Source of the DNA: Hyphodiscus hymeniophilus
Taxonomy: Eukaryota > Ascomycota > Leotiomycetes > Helotiales > Hyphodiscaceae
NCBI GenBank assembly: GCA_016508695.1
Contig: VNKQ01000012.1
Coordinates: 682,001 to 746,000, forward strand
Reading direction: 5' to 3'
Length of the DNA: 64,000 bases
In this document: piece after piece, positions 46,330 to 55,355 of the stretch
How the letters are laid out: the number at the start of each line of letters is the position of its first letter
Numbering within the stretch: the first letter of the stretch is position 1
Program-made: the position numbers and the translations under genes
The notes under the pieces: generated by a model
Told to the model about the DNA's origin: nothing
What the model saw: the letters and a program-made list of their open reading frames with translations, nothing else
Databases searched by the model: none

Positions 46330-48381
46330 ATGGATAAACCTCACGGTATCGACACTGCTGGATCTACATCCAATACTGCTCCTTTCGAATCAATGCATGA
46401 TCTTTTGCAGGCGAAGGATGATACATCAAGATTCGTTGGTCTCGCACTGCTAAAGTCCGTGCTCGACAATGGACAATTTGCCCAGGATCCGGAACAGTTG
46501 CATAAATTATGGGAAGCAGTACCTCCGAAGTTCTTGGATCGGCTTTTGAGAGCGTGGCGGAATGACAAGATCAAAAAAACGGAGGCACAAAATATGGTAG
46601 ATCTTGCTGTTGCGGTCTTGCACACCTTTGCGATCTTACTTCCAGAGAGCTCTCGCCAGGAAAACCGAATCATTGCGAGGACAAAGGCGTTGGTGAAAGC
46701 ACTCATAGAAAGGCAAGTCAGCCGTTACCTCTTCTTTGGCTATCAGCTGACTCTTAGTAGTCCTCCTGCGACCACTCAGCTCATATTACAGACTCTTTTA
46801 ACCATTGTCAGTAATCCTCAAGGTGCTCTTGAGATGATGAGCATCGAAGATCTGTCTCCCTTGACAGAGATATCTGTCCAATATGCCCTTGTACTCGATA
46901 TTGTTGAGTTCACGTGGGCAAATGCAGCTACCTCGCCCCCGGATATTGCCAATGTTCGAGACAGCATCGCCAAAACTATTCCGATTTTACAGACTGTCTT
47001 CAAAGGCACTGATGCCGTCACGTTCATAAAGTTCATGGGATCTTTCCTCCCCAAATTGGCTCCCGAGGTAAATCACCACTATGACCATTCAAATCAGCCA
47101 TCTAATTTGTCACAGGCTCTCCCACGAGATCCAAATTGGCTCAAGCCACTCGTCTCAATACTGCGCAACCTTGTAGTGAGCAGACCTACCTTGGCTGGAA
47201 GGGCTGCATATACACAACTTGCATCTGCCCTGCTCCAGGCCTACCCCGTGACGTGTCCGACTTTGATCTTCCAAAATAATGCTCCAGCCAATGCAGATAA
47301 CAAGCCGTTCTCGTACCTCTTCGTCAATCTATTACTCATCGACATACGTTCGTCGTTCCCGACTTTGCTTTCCCAGCTCAACAGCTCGGGATACCCTGCC
47401 ATTTCTAAAAGATTGGCTGCAGCTTTCGACGTCATCTCAAGCTTCATTGGCTTCCTTGTCCGAAGCTTGGATGACAAGTCTGGCCTTGTAGCTTTCAGCA
47501 TGCCACCGGATATGTTGCTGAAGTTACGCAAAGATATTGCCGAGACCATGTCTCTCACCATCGAGTATCTGCGAGACCGGTGGGATGCATCATTTGCTGG
47601 AGCTTCCGGTCTTCATCCATCCGCGCGCGCTGGAACCGCTGCAACATCAGAAGGCACTCGACTCACTTTGACTTGGGATTCAATTGAAGACGATATACGT
47701 GCCGACCCATTGATTCTTGCTGGGATTAGAGCGTTAGCTATATGGATTCGAGAGGATGACAATGAGAATCTGCGCAACGAAAGCGCGGGAATCATGGACA
47801 TGTTAATAGAGCTCTACAAATCAAGCACGTTGGAGAAAACCGACTTCCGATACCCCATTCTGCTTGCTCTAGAGGGTATTCTGGACACAGACGATGGTAC
47901 TGCATCATTTCTCGAGCAAGGTGGTTGGGAAGTAGTTGTTCGGGACCTCGATGAAATGCAACAGGACTTAGCAAGGAACCATGTGCCAGGAAGTTTGCCT
48001 ACCAATGGCGAGGCTGCACGTGGACTCGAGATCGTTCGTGTGCTGCTCGCCGTATTAGACCACCCATCGACATCATTTGTTCAGGAGGAGTGGATGGGGG
48101 CCGTGGTTGCTGCCGCATCAATGAAGCCAATCGCTGCTGGCTTTACCCCAATGATTCTAGAGTTTCAGATCTCCATTCTCCAGCTAGCGACGGCTCTTCT
48201 CTCGAAAGCTGCAGGTGGCATGCAGAAGCGATATGTAACGAGCATCGCAGCGATTTTGGGAGTCGCGAGACAGTTGGAAGGTATTGCGAGCGAAATGGAT
48301 GACAAGGTAGACGCTAAGGAATTTGTTGGGCTTCTGGAAGATGTTCGTCTAGAGCTGGAAAATCTGCGATATGGTTTGTGA
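46330..48381 (+). CDS. Neurochondrin-family (DUF1941) helical-repeat protein
   Basis: The whole stretch is open (683 codons), but two in-phase introns are likely. One is 46713..46757 (45 nt, GC...AG: GCAAGT donor, GCTGAC branch-like site, CTTAG acceptor); the other is 47068..47115 (48 nt, GTAAAT...TCACAG). Spliced exons 46330..46712, 46758..47067, 47116..48381 give 652 aa. Removing them joins TKALVKALIE to SSPPATTQLILQTLL and FLPKLAPE to ALPRDPNWLKPLVSIL, which reads like continuous alpha-helical repeat. The N-terminus (DLLQAKDDTSRFVGLALLKSVLD) is the typical neurochondrin opening. The animal protein binds signalling and Rab partners; no specific fungal role is established to my knowledge. 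No membrane segments. Confidence 0.85.
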   Translation: MDKPHGIDTAGSTSNTAPFESMHDLLQAKDDTSRFVGLALLKSVLDNGQFAQDPEQLHKLWEAVPPKFLDRLLRAWRNDKIKKTEAQNMVDLAVAVLHTFAILLPESSRQENRIIARTKALVKALIERQVSRYLFFGYQLTLSSPPATTQLILQTLLTIVSNPQGALEMMSIEDLSPLTEISVQYALVLDIVEFTWANAATSPPDIANVRDSIAKTIPILQTVFKGTDAVTFIKFMGSFLPKLAPEVNHHYDHSNQPSNLSQALPRDPNWLKPLVSILRNLVVSRPTLAGRAAYTQLASALLQAYPVTCPTLIFQNNAPANADNKPFSYLFVNLLLIDIRSSFPTLLSQLNSSGYPAISKRLAAAFDVISSFIGFLVRSLDDKSGLVAFSMPPDMLLKLRKDIAETMSLTIEYLRDRWDASFAGASGLHPSARAGTAATSEGTRLTLTWDSIEDDIRADPLILAGIRALAIWIREDDNENLRNESAGIMDMLIELYKSSTLEKTDFRYPILLALEGILDTDDGTASFLEQGGWEVVVRDLDEMQQDLARNHVPGSLPTNGEAARGLEIVRVLLAVLDHPSTSFVQEEWMGAVVAAASMKPIAAGFTPMILEFQISILQLATALLSKAAGGMQKRYVTSIAAILGVARQLEGIASEMDDKVDAKEFVGLLEDVRLELENLRYGL

Positions 48382-49751
48382 TTATGAATGGGGATTCGAC
48401 CTTCCACTTCTCATCTCAAGTCCGGCTTGAATTCCACGGAGATTCATCTAATTGCGCTTCTAGCTTGTTGCGTAGCCGCGTTGCTGGATTTAATCACCTG
48501 AGGTCGCTTTATGGGGCGTATAGGAAACATTCGGCGCTTGTACTTCGAACTCATCTTATTTTAGGAGTTCCGGGGTCTTCTCCCAGTAAGACTACTGATT
48601 GAATGATCGTTGGGTTACTATGTGTTGTGCGGTGTGTCTTCCTTAGACACGCAATCAAACGGGAATGAAATGACTGGGAATATGGGAGAAAGGGAAAGCT
48701 ACCTAGGTATATAGAACCAGCAGCCCTCTTTGAGATCAAATCATAAATTGATAGTTGTAGATGAAAGACTCGAAACAGAACCCCATAATCACAAGTGTTC
48801 AAAATCTCAATACAGCAAAAGTTTCTAGCCTCCTACCAATCTTCTTTCTCCATACGTCAAGGACTCGCCCTTACCTTCACCAATACGCAAGAGTAACGCG
48901 GATCGTCGTTTTGTATTATCGCAATTCGATTGAAGGACCGTCAGCTCGTCCTGCCACGCACTCCCCTCGCACAAAGTTCGCTCGTTTGCTGCTAGGCAGC
49001 AGTTAGGTTGAGGTGTTGCTTTACGGTGCATGTGGATGGGAATAGAACCAGAGCTCTAAGTTCGTTGATGTCTGCGTGGTGTCTGCAGAATATGGAGTCC
49101 TGAATGTTTACCTTTTTATACACATCTAGGCTGGATGGAATTAGGTAGATGAATTGTGTGGTCTAATAATCAATGAATGCAATCGAGCTTACTACGGTAT
49201 ACTTCGTCGACTTCACAAATATTTGGTCATTTTTCACCATGCAACTTTTTCGTTCAATTGGCTACATAAGGTCCAAAAATCAGACATCGAGGTCTGAAGT
49301 CTCCGACCTCAGTCTATAAATCTCACCACTACCACTCACGATGTGTCGTACAGAGCCCATTAGCCCCTCGCTTCGTCCCCTCTTTTTTCGCTTTCGTCCG
49401 ATATTCAAAGCAGCGGAACACCTCTTCCGTCTCACCTCCCATGGAGTGCCATCTCACATCATCATTGGAAGTGATTTGTAGTTCGACCCGAGCACAAGGT
49501 AACTCGCAAGGTCATGCAGTCCAGAGTCCACAGGGTCCACAGAGCTCCACACCACTGAATCTCACATCCCGTTGGTTACACAGGCCCACCTTTCACCTGC
49601 TTTGTGTCTCCCATGCCTACGGAGGTACGCCCGGGCAACCCCCTATGACATGTTTCGCTGCCTTCTCACCCAAGATAACAAAAGCAGGCAATCGATCCGA
49701 TCGTTTACCAGGATTACCCAGGGTCACGACTGCCACGGCATGAACGTACAG
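48382..49751. other. Start of gene-poor island, no gene seen
   Basis: 1.37 kb after the neurochondrin-like gene. Only short frames (up to ~100 codons) on both strands, with no recognisable domain or consistent splicing. It ends at the 8-bp target-site duplication of the first transposon. Confidence 0.45.
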
Positions 49752-49759
49752 TAAGGTAC
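49752..49759. repeat. Target-site duplication, left copy (element 1)
   Basis: TAAGGTAC, identical to 50294-50301 on the other side of the element. An 8-bp duplication is characteristic of hAT-type (and P-type) transposition. Confidence 0.85.
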
Positions 49760-49820
49760 GGTAAATGATTCCCCCCCCCCCCTAATGGATACTCCCCCCC
49801 CCTCTAACGCAACTAGGTAT
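49760..49820 (+). repeat. Left terminal inverted repeat of element 1
   Basis: 61 bp, perfect inverse complement of 50233-50293, including C12 (49771-49782) and C9 (49794-49802) tracts. Confidence 0.88.
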
Positions 49821-50232
49821 AATCGTCACATTGGGCTTGGTGTCGCGACCGAATATTCTAGTACTGCCAGGTACTTACTACCTGGCTGCGACTCCCTACT
49901 AAGCGCAAGTACTGGGCTAGCCCCTATCTCTACCGTTTACCTAGTGTTACGTAATTACTCTATTCACGTGACTTGGGCATAACGACAACCTCAAAAAGAC
50001 TTACAAAAACAATTGATTATATAATTAAATTAGACGTATTAGTTAGACGCATTAGCTAAGTAATGCGACCGACAAAATAATAATTCAATAAGGGAGTAAT
50101 AACGAGATCAAAATGTTTGTTAATGCGCTGGGCAAAAGAATCGCGATCAATTAGTATAGGCTACTAAAGCCCTAGACACCGCCTACCATTTCAAGTGAGC
50201 GCGATATTAACGCGAAGCCCAATACGATAATC

Positions 50233-50293
50233 ATACCTAGTTGCGTTAGAGGGGGGGGGAGTATCCATTAGGGGGGGGGGGGAATCATTTACC
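50233..50293 (-). repeat. Right terminal inverted repeat of element 1
   Basis: 61 bp, perfect inverse complement of 49760-49820; the tracts appear as G9 (50251-50259) and G12 (50271-50282) on the plus strand. Confidence 0.88.
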
Positions 50294-50301
50294 TAAGGTA
50301 C
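50294..50301. repeat. Target-site duplication, right copy (element 1)
   Basis: TAAGGTAC, matching 49752-49759. It is also the first half of an 18-bp perfect palindrome, 50294-50311. Confidence 0.85.
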
Positions 50302-53300
50302 ATGTACCTTATCCATGGCTTGGGAAAATGAACTCGAGCCGCGAGTGAACTTGAGCCGTCCCTCCTCCCAAATTCATCTCGTTCCCGCGCAGAATCGACT
50401 ATCATTGCCCTTAATCGGCACATCTCCGTTAGGGAAAAGCCTTCTTTTGATGGCGGAATGTACGGTCTGTACTTGGAGAGGAGGGAATGACCCAGTCGCT
50501 CCCCGACAAGCTGGTTCCGATTTGGAGAACGCGGCAGAGTATGGACATGGGGGAACGTATTCACCCAGCGCGTCGGTCCAATGTGTTATCGTAACCTCCT
50601 CCGTAGATTATTGATAATGGAGATTCCCCATCAGAACCGCCGATCTTGCACGTTTGCGGTCGCCATGGATAGCCAACTCTAGATTTGAATACAGAGATGA
50701 GACATGGTAAAGCGATAACAGAGATTTGAGATGGCATGCAAAGTCTAGGTACAACAGCTGGCTGCGTTACAAATATCCTGGTCCGTTAAGATATTGAACG
50801 GACGGCTGGGTCCTCCACTGAAGTACTTGAGTACGGATAGATGAGGTCTGGAGAATCATGCAGTCGATCTGCTACAGAATGAGGCTGAATCCCACAAGAC
50901 TGTTCTTTTTTGGAGCTTACTAATAATGTCGTGTTCAACGGTTCAACACCATGTGCTAATATGATATGATGATACGCGGAAGACGGCTGAGGAATCGTTC
51001 CGATACTCTGATATCCCATATCGCCAATTCAACCAAGTCCGGAGCCAAACATGATCTCGCCTTACCAGCCCAATCTTCCTCCCATCCTTCGGACCTTCTT
51101 CGATCTCGTCAGGGAAGCCAGGAGCTCAGCTCACAGTCCCAATGGCTTAAATCCCTCATCCCATCACAAAAGGCGCTGCCTTGCCCATGTACGCTCAGAT
51201 ACTAGTTTGCGCAAATGCGCCTGCTGTTCGATACTATTCCGTAGAACGTCTGTGCGGCCGCCCACTACAGTAACGAGATCGTCGCCCTTCCCGACGTCAA
51301 ACACTCTAGCTACCAATGACTGAGATTGCCAGGCTTTGGTTGTAGATGGTTTCCACATGGCAAACAGATCGCCGTGTGTTGTGCAGAAGAGGTGTAGATC
51401 CCTTCTGTCTTTCCGGCCATTCGCTCGTATGGAACGGGAGCTGGGAATGTGGATGACTGTTTGACGGCTGACGGACGGATAGTCGACGTAGGAAGTAAGA
51501 TGTTTCAGGACGATTTTGTCTTCCGTATTATTTAGAGTTCAGACTATTGTTACGCCACCCTCTACTGATTATTCAGGGAAAAGTTTCTCTTCGTTACCTC
51601 GTCGGGACTCGGGACTCTTTGTTGCAGAACGGAGGGGAGGGTTCTTGAAACACCTCTGAAGCCTGTGGCGTAGCGGGCGTTATACTTAGGGGTTGCTATG
51701 ACATGGAGCTTGATCCACCATCTGGGGCAGTGTAAGGGAGCAACAACGTGCAGATTTTGAGAGAGGTGGGCTGGCCTCGAGTACGAGTTCATCTGGCAAG
51801 GCATTCATGTTTCTACACCAGCCGAGCAGACAAGCCCTGTGTAACATCGTCGTAATTGTCCATAACCATGTATTACCTGTTGCGGCATTGTGCATGTAAT
51901 CCCAAGCCTCAAAATCGGCAAGCTTTCGGCAGTTCCACAACCGTCAAACATGTTTTGCTTGCGGTTGATTTTCCTCCGCCCGTATTCTCAGTCCACTAGC
52001 CGTCATAATGATTCTCAACATGCCATGCCCGGTAGAGACGTCTCATCCTCTGGAGGCGATTTGCGGATCATGTGATTGTGTTTTACTTGCTCCAAGAACG
52101 ATCTAGGTTATTACTTGGAAGTAAGGTCGGAGTATTATCCGATAGGCAGCCTTCCCCAAATCAAGACACCGTATACCAATAGAAAATATCTCGAGACAAA
52201 CATGGAATTCAAGGCTAGCAGGCTTACTAGCCGTCAAGAAGGTGATCTCAGGGAGTATATTCCATTTTACTTGTTGGAGGTTCAGGAACTTACTCGTGGA
52301 CTAAAGGCTATGAAGTGGGGGTCGAATTCAGGCCCCGCCATAGAACTTTTGATCGTTGAATCAGTACATATACAATGCGCCTGGCTTACTCACCCAGTTA
52401 CATGACAAACGCTCCATACCTAGAATCTGTGAAGGAGCGGTAGAGGTTCTACGTTAAAAGCTGAAAGTCTGATGGGCGAGTGAAGCTGACTCGGGGATTA
52501 AAGACTAAAGCATGAGACCTTGATCCTGCGATCGCTGAGTCTCTATCAACCCCAAAGGACGACCTATTTAGGGTGTCCCTCGTTCAGCAATGTCGGTCGC
52601 TTGTTTGGAAAGTGTAGACTCATATCTGAATACGGAGATTGTGATATGTTGGCCTGGTTGGACCATTAATGAGTAGAGGTTCAACAAGTCTTTCACAGTG
52701 CAACTTTAGGGCCTTGCTGTTGGATTTGTAGTATGTTTCGTTTTGGCGCAACTCAAGCAGATTACTTCTTTCATATCCCATGGCATAACGATGGAAGATG
52801 ATTGACAGGGTCTCACATTGCTAGAAGAAGGGGTCTCGGACATGACCCGTCTCAACATGACTCGAGTCAATGTATCAACTGCTATTATCTGAGTACCAGT
52901 CCGAATAGGAGACCTGAAACACTTCTCACTTCTTCCGCATGATTGCTGCCCAAAGACGTATTTGCTTGGCGAGAGAACCGTGGTCTCACTTACCTGGAAC
53001 ATATTTGAAAACGTGAGTTCCTGATATGCCTTGGGTCACAAAAGCTTCCTACTTCAAAATCGGTGGTCTTGGGCTTAGAAATCGTTGCCCGAGGAACATT
53101 ATCAATTTAGGAATCTGTTCTTGTAAAGATAAGGAAACCTTTTCAGTTGTTTCGAGGCCATTTGGACAAACAACCCTATTCATTGGCTCGCATATTTGTT
53201 TGCTGGGTGCCTATGCAGCCATACCGCTGGGAAATACTGTAGCACGGACAACAGAACAATAGAACCCGAGACAATCGCGCGTTGTTTGAAGCTTGGCATT

Positions 53301-54442
53301 GTGTTTATGATCCAATATCCCAAGTTCCTGTAAGCGAGTCGAACGATTCCATACATCTCTGGCGTTGCAATGAATACTGGTCGTAGCCACGCGTTAAGGG
53401 GCCTCGGACTATGCCATCGGCATGACGGTCAACATTAAAGCCCTACATGGTACGGGGCAGCGAATCAAGAATCTCGAATCTCAAGGGAAAAAAGTGAGGT
53501 CTGGTAACGAAGCACGGGATGAAGCGATCCTACAACCTTACAAGGTTGACCCCGCGGGCCGCCGCTGAAGTTGGCTTTGGAGCCAACTACCAGATCCTTG
53601 CCTTAATCCGTAACGTTGCGTGAGGTGGTATTTCAAGGCTTGGTATGAATCAACTTATCAATTCCCGTCGTTGATTGAGTTATCGTTTCAGATGCGGTCC
53701 CAAGAAACTTCTCTACTTGGAACAATGTTTCAGATGGGACTTCTGGATCTGGTTTAATATTGGAGACTTTGGGATGCGAGGTGGCGGTGGGATAAGAGAC
53801 GGATTGGGAAGGAGGTACAGAGAGAATGACGGTGGAAGGTCCGAAAGGAGACGACAAACTTTCGATCTCCGTCCGGATGATTGTAGGATGGATCCCGATT
53901 CCATAACCACGGCTCGCATAGCCAGATAAGTAACCATTGGCTACAGAGAGTTGACTTTTAATTCCGGACAATAGATGGGCGGCCGCGAAGATTCTTCTGG
54001 AAGGAAAACCGCGCTTTAAATAAATTCACACTATTGCATTAGCCAACTGCTTCTACTCTCTACTTGGTACTCAATCCGTGCCGTGGAAAGTCTTCGTGAC
54101 TTCGAAGGGACCTTCCTTACCGGCATGCGGGATGATGATGATGATAATGATGAACGATATGCCGCTGATGGCGCTTTATGGCTGGCTGAATTCTGTAGAT
54201 CGCACGCCCGTCGCCTGCACACCTGCACACCTTTCAAAAAGTGAAGAAACGAGGCGGTGGTAGTCCGGCAGGTACCACCATCCAGTGAGAGTGGTAGATA
54301 AGTACTTGTACCTTGTTTGTAACCTTGGTGCCATCTGACCGCGATATCCCGCCCTGGACCCGAGAAAGCTGAGCTACGAAAAAGTCGAGCCGTCCACCTT
54401 CAAGCCAAATTGCCTCGGGAATCGGGCTCTGGGATTAGGCAT
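50302..54442. other. Gene-poor island, central part
   Basis: 4.1 kb between the two transposons. Short frames only (longest ~112 codons, 53633-53971 minus), without recognisable domains. Two perfect hairpins occur at 53533-53548 (7-bp stem) and 53570-53587 (7-bp stem). No tRNA, rRNA or large repeat was recognised. It may hold decayed sequence or unannotated non-coding transcripts. Confidence 0.4.
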
Positions 54443-54450
54443 TAGAGATA
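54443..54450. repeat. Target-site duplication, left copy (element 2)
   Basis: TAGAGATA, identical to 55348-55355 across the element. Confidence 0.85.
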
Positions 54451-54491
54451 GGGACGGGCTATAACAACTTGCCTCCCGGCTAAAACAACTT
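54451..54491 (+). repeat. Left terminal inverted repeat of element 2
   Basis: 41 bp, perfect inverse complement of 55307-55347. Confidence 0.87.
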
Positions 54492-55306
54492 TTCGGGGGT
54501 ACACCTAACATCCTCGCTTAACTATAGTAATTTGTATGCGCAAGCAAGGCTGAACTGTGTACCTTACTATTGTTACCAAACATTAATATATCCTCATCAA
54601 CCTACAACCTTCGCAATAGACGCATTTAAGACTTGGGAGCGCAAGTTAAATAGGGGAGTGATCTTACTAATTGATATACATCGTCACTAGTATTACGATA
54701 GGCTTGCAACTGATGCTCTCGATCCCTTCCTTGCACTAGAGACTTCAAGACCTATTCTCAACCCTATACCTATACGAGGGAAAGGTAGACCTTGCGGTGT
54801 ACTAGGAGGAGTATCACGTGTTGCCAAATGGAGTACTCGACGACTGCCCTTTGCCTTCGAACTACCCCCCCTCTTTAGCCCCCGCGATCTACCCAGGTCA
54901 CCGATCGGGCAAGTCTTTATCGTCTATTTAGGCCTAAATTAGTAGAATTCTACTACCCTAGTAATGGCGCGGATAGCGGAGGGACACATCGACTAGTATA
55001 AGCCTAGTACTAGAAGGGAAAGGGGTGGGGGGTCTCTTCTATATACAAAGACGATTACCTTAAAGACGTAGTAATAATTGCAAGAGATATATTGCAAAGG
55101 CAGGTAGTATAGGGAGTAGAAGTTGAAGTTGAAGTTGCAATTGTAGTAGTAGAACCTTTCAAGTGTTATACGCAAGATGGGGAGTATAAGTTAGATTCGG
55201 ATAATAATAAGTTAATATAATAGTACATATCGCACGCTCTTGCGCGCATACAAATTAGTATAGTGGGGAAAGCTTCCTAAATGTACACCTGTGGGTAGGA
55301 TTAACC

Positions 55307-55347
55307 AAGTTGTTTTAGCCGGGAGGCAAGTTGTTATAGCCCGTCCC
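55307..55347 (-). repeat. Right terminal inverted repeat of element 2
   Basis: 41 bp, perfect inverse complement of 54451-54491. Confidence 0.87.
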
Positions 55348-55355
55348 TAGAGATA
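55348..55355. repeat. Target-site duplication, right copy (element 2)
   Basis: TAGAGATA, matching 54443-54450. Confidence 0.85.

Larger units (their letters stand above)
49760..50293. mobile_element. Non-autonomous hAT-like DNA transposon (MITE), poly-C TIRs
   Basis: A 534-bp element bounded by perfect 61-bp terminal inverted repeats (49760-49820 and 50233-50293). Each TIR reads GGTAAATGATT, then C12, TAATGGATACT, C9, and an 18-base segment ending ACTAGGTAT; similarity then decays over ~20 more bases. Flanks carry the perfect 8-bp duplication TAAGGTAC. The interior is AT-rich and has no open frame long enough for a transposase, so it must be mobilised in trans. Identical homopolymer lengths at both ends suggest a recent insertion. 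It contains a stem of CGCATTA/TAATGCG near 50050. Superfamily assignment rests only on TSD length. Confidence 0.85.
54451..55347. mobile_element. Second non-autonomous hAT-like DNA transposon
   Basis: 897 bp with perfect 41-bp terminal inverted repeats (54451-54491 and 55307-55347) beginning GGGACGGGCTATAACAACTT and containing CCTCCCGGC. They are flanked by the perfect 8-bp duplication TAGAGATA. The TIR itself repeats the AACAACTT word. The interior includes AT-rich stretches, a GAAGTT-type microsatellite near 55118-55140, and no transposase-length frame. Its TIRs differ from those of element 1, so the two belong to different families, but the same TSD length suggests the same superfamily. 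Confidence 0.85.

Noticed and set aside
53633..53971. 112-codon minus-strand frame in the island
   Set aside because: No signal peptide, Cys pattern or family resemblance; an overlapping plus frame is equally long. Insufficient support as an effector or gene.
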